The notes under the pieces: generated by a model
The model's database searches: none
What the model saw: the letters and a program-made list of their open reading frames with translations, nothing else
Told to the model about the DNA's origin: nothing
In this document: positions 1-11,047 of the stretch, piece by piece
Layout: each line of letters begins with the position of its first letter
Position numbering within the stretch: the stretch's first letter is position 1
Assembly: GCA_945643635.1 (NCBI GenBank)
Contig: CALZFC010000267.1
Coordinates: 682,001-746,000 of the forward strand
From: Allodiplogaster sudhausi
Lineage: Eukaryota; Nematoda; Chromadorea; Rhabditida; Diplogasteridae
Direction: 5' to 3'
Length of the DNA stretch: 64,000 nt
Position numbers and translations under genes: made by a program

Positions 1-304
1 AAAGTGCGTGAAATTTGCTACAACATATGTCTCTTTCAACAGAATTGAAGGTCCCACCCTTTGGTTCCCAAAGGCTTGACCATGATCCTCTGTAAACTGT
101 AACACCGTGCAAGCGCATTCTTCGATCCATAACTGCGCTCAATGTCAAAATTACAAAATCGCAAGTATATCATCTATGAGCTCTCACGGAGATCTTCAAA
201 TGTTACATACATTATTTTATTGGAAAAGTTTCAATTTATATGGGAAATTTCGTTTTGAACAATCAGAAGGCTTAAAAAACTACATTACTTTTAAAGCGAA
301 TTAT

Positions 305-940
305 TGTCACAAGGCCACCTAAAATTTACCTCATTCTATTCTTTTACCATTGGCCAAACACTCACAAACCTCTTCCCCTTATTCCTGTCACATAATAGTG
401 ACTGTCCTATAAGCTATTCCCAATACTTTGACTCTTACCACTGTATGTACATAGAGTCGACACATTGCCTGGACTTGTATTTTAGCCCGCCAAAACGCGC
501 CTAGTATAGGTCGTCATGACTTATGTACAGTTGCCGTTCTTGCACTTTGCCGGTTTAATTGCGAGCTGTAACTATAAACAAGATCGCTCTCTGAACTCGG
601 TGTTCGCGCACCTCACCACGCACTAAGGGATCACCGGGGCACGACTGTGCCACCTCTGCACCCAAAAGGGGAAGCAGAGAAGAGTCAGAGGAGAGCCTCT
701 GACTGAGTGCAGAAGCACGACCTCTGCCTGAAGGAGGCAGAGAAGGGTCAGGTCCGAGACCCAGACCGAGCGCAACAGCGCACCTCTGCTCGAGAAGCAG
801 AGAAGAGCCGGGGAAACCCCGACTGAGCGCAGCAGCGCGCCCGCAGTGGACTGCGGAAGAGGAGCAGAAGGCTCCTGAGGCGTAAGGCGTCGCCCGAGGC
901 ACACTCCCCCCTGGCCATATCCAAAGACTTATCCGTCACA
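305..940. mobile_element. Solo LTR with 4-bp target duplication
   Basis: The segment begins TGTCAC and ends GTCACA, the usual TG..CA of LTRs, and is flanked on both sides by TTAT (301-304 and 941-944). The paralogous block at 35231-35250 reads AAAGCGAC-TTAT-GACC with a single TTAT, so this is the empty site. The element has no coding interior and is therefore a solo LTR, or possibly a non-autonomous element with LTR-like ends. Its internal third is GC-rich and built of repeated hairpins. The reading frames within it (555-939) have no similarity I recognise. Confidence 0.85.
640..892. repeat. Degenerate ~60-base repeats forming hairpins inside the LTR
   Basis: Three to four related units occur in a row. 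Each carries a CCTCTGC..GCAGAG hairpin followed by a second hairpin (for example TCAGAG..CTCTGA, or CCGGGG..CCCC) and then a GAGCGCAgCAGCGC-like linker. Paired bases differ from unit to unit, which suggests that the stems and not the letters are kept. Confidence 0.65.
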
Positions 941-1535
941 TTATGACCAATTAAATTTATAAGATTACTGTACTGGGTCTCGCACGGAAAAATTTTTTCA
1001 CCTTTGAAATACAGCCAATTTTGTTCGCCACGTCGAGTTGTATACTATGGTCAACTTTGGTGAACAAAATAGAAAAAAAAATTCCTAGGGCAGGTCATAA
1101 TTGGACCCTGCTCGAGTCTTACTGACATCCTCTCTTAATTTAAAAATTTTCAAATATTTTTAAATTTCGATTTATTTAAGTTTTTTTTTTTTTTAATTAA
1201 ATTGAATTTAAAATAATTATGAATGACGGACCTGAGAGAGCACGATGGCATATGTAGTAGTTCAGCAGATGGTCCACCCTATAGCTTAAGTGAGAGGGGC
1301 TGAAGTTGAAGTGCATCAGCCTGGGAAAACATTTTATGAAAACAAACACAAAAATCACATTTCTTAATTTAATTAAAATTAAACTAAATAATAATACGGA
1401 CAAACCGAGCAGAGATGAGGTCGATCAACACCTTGGAGCCGTGGTAGCAGCTAAACAAGGCGATATTTCCGGAGACGAAAATTCTGCGAGGCAAATCTTA
1501 AAAATAATATTCGTCTTCACAATTGCATAGACTTG

Positions 1536-1632
1536 AGTGAGAGAGAGGGAGGGAGAGAGGGGAAAGGGAGGGAGAGAGAAAGAGAGGGAGAGGGAGGGGA
1601 GAGAGATGGAGAAAGAGAGAGAGAGAGGACAG
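1536..1632. repeat. GA-rich microsatellite
   Basis: An imperfect GAGAG/GGGAG tract, duplicated at 35831-35921. Frames through it encode only low-complexity Arg/Glu or Ser/Leu strings. Confidence 0.9.
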
Positions 1633-4141
1633 GTGGAGATCAACAACGTAGGGAACCCTCTTCCGCGAGGGAGCGAAAGAGAAAGAGAACGACAAACTCG
1701 TAAGGATGCTCCTGAAGGCCTGCGCTACGGGGTCCTCGTGACGAGGAAGCTCTGCCATCTGGAAGCTTAGAGTCATTTTCTTAGGGGAGAAAGAATAAAG
1801 AGAGCTATTGATTGTGCAATCGGAATATAGAGAAATGCGGGAGTGGTCAGCAAGCAATGGAGAAACAGTTGGAAAACGCAGCATTGAAACTTTGACAGTT
1901 CGTGAATATGTCGTATTAATAGGATCATCTTTAATTACTCGCACCTAGTTAATTGTTCGAACTCTTAATTGCCTTGCCTGTAGGCCATACCTCATAGGTA
2001 TTTATCACACTTTGTGCTCTCAATGGAGCTAACTGCAATGCAAGTACACCTAAAATTGTTTATGTATCTGAAATTTTGTGTGGATCTGTAGATTCCGATA
2101 AGCGCGGATTGACCCTGATATCGTCAAGATACAGTAATACGTTTAATTTGAAAGTACCTTTTAGCTTCTGAAGACTTCTTCATAGAAACCGGGACATGTG
2201 ATGGCATAATGGGAGAAATTCTGATGGTAAACACGGCAAAGTCTATATAGTGCATACATATATACATACATATCACGGGATTTGCGTGAGAATCGAAACT
2301 TCCGGGGACTCGGCCAAAATCGACCAGCTTGGATTTTCTTCGAATGTTGCTTATAGGTGTTTTCTGATATGATTCAAAAGATCGGAAAATGCCGTTTTGG
2401 TTAACTATGAAAGCTTGAAATATGGGGCTCGGCGCGCTGGAGTTGGATGCACATCTGGGGTCAGTGCACCGCACTTTGTTGAGATATATAAACAAAGATG
2501 TAAAAATAGGATTAGAAAACTTTGGAAGTCTTTGATGTTTCCTGATCGATTATTTCTGTGTGGCAGTACAAATCAGCAGGTCTGCTAAATAAAAATGGAA
2601 CTTAGAAATCTTTTCACATGTCCAAAAATAAACAAGAAGAAAGAGCATGAAATTTGCTATAAGTTAACATCTTTCAATCGAATTCAGATCAACGATTTTT
2701 TTTGTTTGTTATAAGTCATAAGAATAGGGCATCTGCTTGTAAACATTATTCAAGGAAAGGCGCAAAAAAAAATTGGAATATTCTAATTCGAATTACCTTT
2801 AAAAATTATTATTGGGCAGAATGCAAGTGGCTGATAAAAATCGTACATTTGAAACTTTATTGAGAGAACTTTTTTTTATTAAAGGTGCTGTATATATGGT
2901 TTTCTCTTCACTAGTGAATTCGCTGTGGTCTCACCCCTGTCAATTTTCCATAAATTTGTAAAAAAAAAACCCTTTCAAAGTTTTGAGGTTGATGTTTTCG
3001 ACCAGAGCCAATTCATCACTCAAGAGGAATGCTGAAAACACTGTGTTTTTTCATCTTTTCTTTCAGGAAAATGAAGTGAACACTTATCGTTTGCCCCTAA
3101 CACTTTTGCAGGACAGCAGTGAAAAAGGATTTTTCAGGTTGACCGTGGAATATAAATTATGCAAATTGATGTCATTTGCGTACTTGTCTTCAATTCTCAG
3201 CTCTGCATTCGGTGCAGATAATTATGCAATTATTTCACTCCATTATTGTCAAACGTTGTGACCTAATCGAATGAGCAGCGCATTTCGCTCCTTATTATTA
3301 AAAAATTTCGCTGTGCAGGGCTTAACACAGCCGTGATCGAGTCAAAAACAGCCTAAGCGTTGGCTTCTTTTATGAATTTGCGCGGGTTTATTATCTCATT
3401 CGTTTTTCAAGTCTCGCGTACGAAGGAAATTCACTCGGCCTCAATATATCGGCATGGACTTTTCCGAGGACGTTGACCTCACTTTTGATGTTTTGAAGGT
3501 TAACAATTTTGTCGAACTTTCATTTAGTTTCTTTATTCTTGGTGAAGTGGGAGGGAATTATTCATAAGCCATATCGATTGCTCTGCTTACAGTACCTTGC
3601 CTCGCTGTTGGTGGAACGTGAATTGGCGCTGGATTTCATTGCAAAAGGAGGGATGGGCGCCCTGCTCAAAGTACCTCGTTCCTCTCCCGCTTCTGTTGGC
3701 GTGGGCACTTGCATCTACCATATGGCATGCTCCTCAGATGTCATGGAGAAGGTCTGCCAACTGCAAGAACAACAACTCGACGAACTCGTTGAGTCAGGGA
3801 TATTCTTCTCTCTTTCGTCCCCTCATCCCCCTCTCTCTCTTCTTTCTCGCTATCTCCCTCTCTCTCTCTCTTTCTCATTTAGTTACGCACGCTGGTTGAT
3901 GGAGCACAGCCACGAGAGTGGAAAGACAACAGCTACGATGTTCTTCACTCATTCCCTCTCCTTCCTCGCCATCCTTGAGAGATTCGACCAGCATAACGGC
4001 CTCCGTCATCTCTACAATTATGTCTGACTGAAAAATGTGTTTTCTTTGACTAAAATTATTTGACTAAAGCTGATCTCGCCATATTCCTTTAATTTACAGA
4101 TGAGCAAATTGACACCTCTCCTCGAAGAATCTCCCTCGGAC

Positions 4142-4185
4142 CTTATGAGCAGAGGCGGACTTACTTATGAGCAGAGGCGGACTAA
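4142..4185 (+). repeat. 22-base tandem duplication inside a DCAF1 copy A exon
   Basis: CTTATGAGCAGAGGCGGACT occurs at 4142 and again at 4164. Copies B and C lack it. Because 22 is not a multiple of three, it shifts the frame relative to the family in the exon starting at 4100. Confidence 0.85.
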
Positions 4186-6021
4186 CTTTGAGTATGTGAA
4201 GAATGCCTGCAAGTGTCTAAGAAGGTTGGTTGATTCTGAGGCAGGGAGTAAGTGCTACTATCGAATGCTTAGAAGAAGAGGCTCCTCTATTGGGGTCCTG
4301 GGGCTGGACAGAAATATTTGGAGTGTATGGCTACGCCAAAATCAGGATAGGCTCGTAAAATAGGATCGCACCTTTTAAAATCTGTGCTGAGGCCAGTTGA
4401 CAACTGAGCATAACTATGAGGTACCGATTTACCATTTGGCCGAGAAACCGTCTGTGGCCGGCTGAGTGCTGTAAGAGTTAGACTGGTCTACTTTGCAAGA
4501 GAAATGAAACCGTGTGTTGTAGCTATGCATTCGCACACGTCCATGTGCGCATCTCTCAACTTTGCCGCCCTTTTCCGACGTCCAAGAGTAGGAGCGACGC
4601 GCAGTCCAGACACCTCTCCTACTTCCCACAGCCGATTCCACCTTATAAGGTACACAACAAAGCCATTCTAACCATAAGCAGTGGTGCGGCATTCAAATGG
4701 TTGCACTGTGGAAAGAAAATTGAAACCTTCCGTCTTTTTTCAAGATTTTGAAAATCTTCCCGCCGTTTCTAAACAACAGAAATCAATCGGCATGAGAACA
4801 CATTCACCGCTGTTGCCGACTTTTTTTGTTCGTTGGAAAAGAGGGAGAATGCCACCATCAATGAGATGGGAGGAGAGGATTGAGAGCCCATTTTCAATTT
4901 GAAGTATTTCCGTGCATGCGAAGCTCTGACAGAGATAGTCTGTTGTAATTAACCAATCCAAATGAAAGATTCATGTATGTATTAGCACTGGTTCTATTGA
5001 TACATAAGGGTTTGGCTTTTTATTTTAAACGCAGTGCGTTGTAAGAAGAACGAGACGGCTGTTGTAGTTGATGCAAGCAGACGAGAAAGGAATACGCCTG
5101 GCTCTGTCCACCTGACTGCCTCTGCTCGCTCATCTTCCTTCTCCTGGCCTGCCATCGAAGAGTTACACCATCTCGACCTCACTCGCATTGTCTGCTCCAT
5201 CGTCCACAAGTTGGAAATGTGGTTCGCTTCCTTATTTAATTTCTATACCCGTTTTATAATTTGCAGGTTTTCGAGGAATATTCAGCTTTCTTTGTTCATC
5301 TTTAGTAATTTATCATGTACATACATACATAGAAACTTACATTTCTTCGTTTACCCAGTTCATCTTTGCCGTGACCTAATTCAGTGTTGCCCTTTTCAAG
5401 CTCGATTTACTCAGAATCTAAGATATATAGGCCGGAGACGCTAAAGTATGCCCTGGACGTGCTCTGGGTTGCCGCGGTTCTTCCGCGCGTACAGAGAGAT
5501 CTCTGTGAGCCGTCGTCTGAAGCATCCGCAGAAGATGACGAAGGGCCGTCGGATAAATTTGTCCCAATAATCCAGTCAGATTAGAGAATGGAGAAAGAGA
5601 GAAAGGAGGATATGGAGTGATTTTGAGAGTGATTTCAGTTTATGCTAGAAATATAAGTAATCTTGCAGAGATCTCATATATCACTCCAGCAGCAAACACC
5701 ATGAGAAGTCGGTTCAGATTGCCGCAGTCAACGTTATCCTCTCTTGCGTTATGTCGGGCATCAATGTAGAGAAGGAGGTTCACTATTTCTTGTCTTTCAT
5801 TCTCTCTTTCTTTTGTTTCAATCCTTTCTCTCCTTTCTTTCCTTTTTTCTTTTCAGTCGCGACTGTCCATGCCGGACTCACCATCAGCAAGAACGTCCAG
5901 AAGTGGTCACATGGCCGAGGGAAGTCAAGAGATCTTTATGAAGATGATTCAATCGATTCGGAAGTGTGATGGAATATGGGTAAGCGCGCAGCAGAGAGGA
6001 ATGTGAGTGAGATTGAAGTCT

Positions 6022-6225
6022 AAAAGGGGGAAGAAAAGAAAAGAAGAGGAAATAAAAGAAAGGAAAAGAAAATTAAAGAAAAAAAGAAAAGAAAAGAAAA
6101 GAAAAAAAAGAAAAGAAAGGAAAAGAATAGAAAAGAAAAGAAAAGAAAAGAAAAGAAAAGAAAAGAAGAAAGAAAAGAAAAGAAAAAAAGAAAAGAAAAG
6201 AAAAAAAAAAAAAAGAAAAGAAAAG

Positions 6226-6260
<35 letters not shown>

Positions 6261-6272
6261 GATAATATTTCT
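6022..6272. repeat. AAAAG-type microsatellite, ~250 bases
   Basis: Imperfect AAAAG/AAAGAA repeats lie between the armadillo-type and WD40-type exons of DCAF1 copy A. The long Lys/Arg or Phe/Leu frames here come from composition only. Confidence 0.95.
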
Positions 6273-8913
6273 GTCTCTTCATTATTTCCCACCAAATCGC
6301 CCAAATCACTGTTTCTTTTTGCCCACACTTTTTAGACTTCGTCTCTTTTAATGTCTTATTGTTAGAAAGCTTTCCTTTCATAGGACTGCGATGCTATGTG
6401 AATACGAACGATTCGTAGTCTCTCGTATCGACCGGGGATAAAATTCATGGCGGCACATGTGAAGGATTGTACGGCATGCTCGTTCTCGGTAAGCCATTCC
6501 CTCTCATTCGCTTCTTCCTACATTTCTTCCTTCTTTTTCACTCTCTTTTTCTCTTCTCTACAGACTCTTTGCATTTATCACTTTTTTTCTTTCGTTGCAT
6601 AATGTTGAAAATGTTTAGATCGACGACAAGCACCTGATTGTAGGAACGTACTCGGGCGAGATCCACTTTCAGAATGTAGAGTCGGGCAAAGAAGTAGCGA
6701 TGATGAAATGCCACCACGACTCCATCTCTGCCATCGCACCAAGCAAGGTTTCCTCAGCCTAGTTTTGTCCTGCAGAATCATCATATCAACTCTTTTTCTC
6801 CAGGATGGCTCGATGCTTCTGACTTCGGCCTTCTTCACGAATCCTCGCTCTAAGTTGTGGCGACTCGGTGAACATCATGAGCGCATAATGAACTTCCAGG
6901 ACGAGAAATTCGTAGCTTTCAACAACGGCGCTCAAGATACGGTAGTCGGAACGAATGCGTCCACGGCTACTGTAAGTTCGAAATTCGTAGTTTCATACCA
7001 ACGACGATTTCTCGCAGTTTTGGGCTAAAGGAGATATCCGGTATAATTTGCGGGCCGTTCGGCTCGTGTGATGAAGATTCCACATTGGTCGTACGAATAC
7101 TCCTCAGCCTCGTTCTCTCCCGACGACCGTCTAGTCCTCCACGCCAATTGCATCTTCGATCCTCGACTGGCAAACCCTCTAGTTCATGAATTCGATCGAT
7201 TCAACATCACAAATGGTGGAGTCTTCCATCCGCATGGCAGTGAAGTCATCATCAATTCGGAAGTGGTTAGCGTTTTTTTTAAATTTTGCCGTCAGACTAT
7301 GGTACCATTTACTAATGAAGGCAGGGATTTCATGGCCAGTAAATTTATTTAAAAATTTGAAATCCTACAAGAAAGGAGAGGTAAAAGGTGATAGATGATT
7401 TATTATGACGGAATTGAAGTGGTATGTGCGGACCTTCGGCCTGCTGCGTTCTGTGCCCGCTCTCGACCAATGTCAACTTCACTTCACATCGGGCAATGTA
7501 ATGATGGCCGCGCAACGATTTCAGTCAGGGCATCCCTTTGCAGTCCTATTCTCGCCGCATCTTCGGGCATTCTCTTCCATTGACTACTCTGTCAGTTTAA
7601 CTCAAGGAGAAGGAGGATGGGAGGAAAGAACAAATCTCTATTTGAAAGGTTATCTCGACGACTGACTTCCGGAACACGATCCACAGCGTGACCACTCGGA
7701 TAGCAGCCTCGCCGTTGTGGAGGTCAGCCCTCACCGCACATTGACGAACCCGTTCATCCCAAGATGCAAGGCCACCTGCCGTATCCACGAGGTTGGTATT
7801 CTTCAAGCAACACTGTTACTTTTTCAATTGTTAATGATGTTAAATTGCTCCTTTAGTTAATTAGATTAAATCTTCTATAGTTAGTCTATTATCCTTAAGT
7901 TTGGCCGCGTTCGTTCACCGGACGATGAGGAACAGGAAGGAGGGAAGCACACGGGCGGTGCGAACGTGGGGATCAATTAATCTCTCTTTATTGCTTGTTG
8001 ATTAGGCCATCGTTATGCGAGCATAACACTTTCTACCAGTTATGCCTATGTATATTCAAGATTGAAGCTTTTTTGGTTCCTTGATTTCTCATCAAACGAT
8101 TTACGTCAATTTTTTCTTTATTTTTGTCTACGATTTAATGCATTGCTACATTGCGCTTTAGACCTTGCAGTGAACTTGTAACAAGATAATGTTCGAGAAG
8201 TATGGAATGTTTATGGATTTTTTAAGGTTATGTAGTTAATAGTTTTGAAAGACACACAACAGCCCGCCATTGCCACACAGAGACGGAAGTGAACAACGAA
8301 GCGCTATTACTAGAACATAAATGTGGAATAACTTGGAAGAGAAAACGAGAAGATATGAAGCCGCGGCAGAATCTAACAATAAGTATTAAAGTGCCGGCAT
8401 GATCAAAGGATTGAAAATGCGCGATCAAAGAGGCTGTAAGATCAAATGAATTAATGCTACTCCGCGTAGAGAATGTCAGTGATTCGACTGGTTGCCTCGG
8501 CTACGTTGACCGTTGGACCGTGAACGCCAAAGCCGAATCTTGCATGGACAGCCGCGAGGGCCTCCGGCTGCATGTGACTCAGAACCTGATTACAGGTATT
8601 TTATTGAAAATTAAATCACAAATTAAAGGGAGGACCCAACGAAACTATGAAGTATAGTTTGTGAATTACAAAATAAACCATGAATTTCTTCGCCCGAAGT
8701 TTAGCAAGAGACTATATTATTTGAACTCAGGACGCATCTGTTCTTAGCCTCTCGAAGTTTTCTACATTATCTAAAAGGAAAAGAAAACTAGTGTCTGGCT
8801 AAAAATTTTCACTCACCAATCCAACTTTTAAATCATACCTGATCACACTAGAAACTATAAGAAGAAGTTAATTACTGTCAGAAAACTCATTTAAAAATTA
8901 AATTAATTAAATC

Positions 8914-9284
8914 TACCGTATTTTCTCTATTAGTGCCCCCCGGGGGCACTATTTTTCAATCCCCTTGCGAGAGGGGGGCACTATTAGAGCGGGAGGGGGT
9001 TCTATTAGAGGGAGGGGTACTGTTTTCAATGTGATTGACAAAAAGTTTGATAACAACATTTTACTTTCAAAAGAAGAAGAATCATAGCTCGAATTCAATG
9101 GAATCATCACTGGAATATCCATTTTACGGGAGATTTTGAATGAATTTGCAATAAGTTCACTGGGAAGAGCATCTCATGCCTCCAGGATTCATTCGAGTTG
9201 AGCCGAGATATTAGACTATTAGGGGGGGCACTATTGGAGTGGGGTTCTATTAGAGGGAGGGGCACTAATAGAGAAAATACGGTA
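8914..9284. mobile_element. MITE with TACCGTATTTTCTC termini
   Basis: The 26-base terminal inverted repeats begin TACCGTATTTTCTCTATTAG and end in its reverse complement followed by A, so the ends include TA as in Tc1/mariner-type insertions. The interior is G-rich (GGGGCACTATT motifs) with no reading frame. An older, diverged copy of the interior lies at 12080-12270. Confidence 0.8.
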
Positions 9285-10433
9285 TTTTTTTCTCTAAATT
9301 CGCTAAATGTGGCAGAAAATTGCATTAGTTGGCGGAGATCACCCGAAGCTCCCACGGAAAGCCGTAGACCTATAAGCACATGAGGTAGTTTCTATCCTTC
9401 TTCCATCCCTGGCACAGAAAGGCTGAGGGCCTGGGCGGGCCAAGTTTTTGGGCCTTATATTCCAAACTGGCTTCAAATTTGTTCATCTCTGGTTGGCGCA
9501 AAGAGCAGGTGCCTTTTATGTACATAGAAGGATAGAGAAGAAATTGCTGACCGGATCCGCACACAGAAAAAAATGTTATGCACAAAAAATGTTATGGAAA
9601 AATGTTCCGTGGAGATGTTACGCTGAGAAAAACATGTGATGTTTTCGCCCGGGTGAGCGTCGCCTCCTCTTAAGAAAAAAAACGTAACATTTTTTGTATA
9701 TACCTGGATGATACGTGGAGCGCTACATTTGGGCATGCACAAAAATGTTACGTTTGGCCGGAAAGGCGGCGATCGCAGGGAGAGCTCTGCCTTCAAAGAG
9801 CGAAGTAGCTATCACGTCCGATCTGGCGAGTTAAGCAACGTCTAGCGGCGATACTTAGATGTTCAAACCCACATGTGGTCAACGTTTTCCCAACATGTTT
9901 TGCCCGTTTTTTTTTTACATAGAAACCTACAGTACACCGTTCAATTGCGTCATCTGAGGTCAGCTGGGTCATCATGCTCCAAATGTTACCTTTATTTTAT
10001 TTTTATGAGTCAAGTGCGCAAGTGTCTTTCCGAACTTTTTAGTATGGTCGAGAGAGTAGAGAGTGGCGAGAAAGTGCGAAAATTTACAAGATTCGTTGTG
10101 GAAAGGTAACGCAGACAACAGCAGAAAAAGGCAAGAGACGCAGAGGAAGTCGAGAGCGTAATTAGTTGACTGATTTCTTATTTGAAGAATTTGCTTGCTC
10201 CAAATGTTGTAAGAATTCTTTTGACTGTTATTTGAGATGCGTTTGAGAATGAGTTAATTGCTCTGTTCCAAAGAGACAGTGATATTGACATATAGCTTAA
10301 AAAGTTTATCGATTGGCAGAAATTCAGAAACTGCAAAATCAACTGTGAAAGAGTCTTGGACACAGTGAATTTTCAATTTCTCTCCATTTCTTGTTTATTC
10401 CCCTTCTCTCGCAATTAGTCCCTCTACTTATTT

Positions 10434-10436
<3 letters not shown>

Positions 10437-10473
<37 letters not shown>

Positions 10474-10668
10474 CTCCCTCTGTCTCTCTCTCTCTCTCTT
10501 TCTCTCTCGCTTTCTCTCTCTGTCACCGTATCTCTCTGTCTCTCTGTCTCTCTCTCCCTCTGTCTCTGCCTCCCTCTGCCTCTCTCTCTCTCACTCTCTC
10601 TCTCTCTCGTTCTCTCTCTCTCTTTCTCTCTTTCTCTCTCGCTTTCTCCCCTCTCTCTGTCTGTATCA

Positions 10669-10700
<32 letters not shown>

Positions 10701-10702
10701 AT
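10437..10702. repeat. CT microsatellite, ~265 bases
   Basis: A (CT)n tract with TTTCTC, GTCTC and CCTCTG interruptions, inside the 2.19-kb element. Confidence 0.95.
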
Positions 10703-10943
10703 GTTTCTTCTCTCTTCAATCTAATTGCTGCTAATCGATACCAAGGATGGATTTGCGGATATTAATAAGAATGAAGGGAGAGTTAGAGGGAGTACTAAAT
10801 GAACTGTGACCGTGGTTCACAGCAAGAATGAACAGCGAGATGAAGAACACGCTACAGCATTGCGCAAAACACTGTGCAAAATTGTAGTAAAAAAACACAA
10901 TTTAAAAAAACCTTGTCCTCTCGAGTACATTCAAGTGTTCTGC

Positions 10944-11012
10944 TCTTTCTTTCTTTCTTTCGCTCTCTCCCTTTCTCTCTCTCTCTCTCTCTCTCTCTTT
11001 TCCTCTCTCACT

Positions 11013-11045
<33 letters not shown>

Positions 11046-11047
11046 CA
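10944..11047. repeat. CT microsatellite next to a possible splice acceptor
   Basis: A (CT)n run ends in CCACAG at 11045-11050, so it could serve as a polypyrimidine tract. The following stretch to a GT at 11132 is open (MDGRPYHLDK..), but its frame does not continue cleanly into the next candidate exon. Confidence 0.85.

Larger units (their letters stand above)
1..3500 (+). repeat. Segmental duplication, left copy (flank of DCAF1 copy A)
   Basis: This block matches 34716-37860 closely and in the same order, including the GA microsatellite, the short reading frames around it and the 5' flank of DCAF1. The main difference is a 636-base LTR (305-940) found only here. No convincing gene lies in 1-2900. 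The short frames there are shared with the sister copy but have no recognisable domain or splice structure. The window begins inside the block, so its left edge is unknown. Confidence 0.85.
3440..7980 (+). pseudogene. DCAF1: DCAF1 (VprBP/Mahjong) copy A, decayed
   Basis: DCAF1 is the substrate receptor of the CUL4-DDB1 E3 ubiquitin ligase. Recognisable exons are about 3440-3498, 3593-3792, 3883-4021 and 4100-4247 (armadillo-like region with SHESGK and a phase pattern shared with copies B and C), then 5067-5220, 5431-5572, 5688-5780 and 5865-5970. WD40 exons follow at 6384-6488, 6619-6747, 6804-6971, about 7036-7265 and 7416 onward, and a short acidic end stops at 7978-7980. The exons between the armadillo part and the WD40 part are missing, and an AAAAG microsatellite lies there. 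Damage includes a one-base loss in exon 5067 (stop after LALST), a one-base loss in 6384-6488 and a short deletion near 7690. Exon order and family identity are secure. That it makes a normal protein is very unlikely. Confidence 0.85.

Noticed and set aside
555..939. Three overlapping minus-strand frames
   Set aside because: They lie in the GC-rich hairpin repeats of the solo LTR, with no family resemblance.
2983..3261. Frame beginning MRLMFSTRANSSLKRN, repeated at 21412 and 37290
   Set aside because: It recurs only because the block is duplicated. It is interrupted differently in each copy and no domain is visible.
5034..5444. 136-residue plus-strand frame
   Set aside because: Its frame differs from the DCAF1 frame seen in B and C, and it continues into intron sequence after a frameshift.
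6007..6381. Long Lys/Arg- and Phe/Leu-rich frames on both strands
   Set aside because: They are produced by the AAAAG microsatellite.
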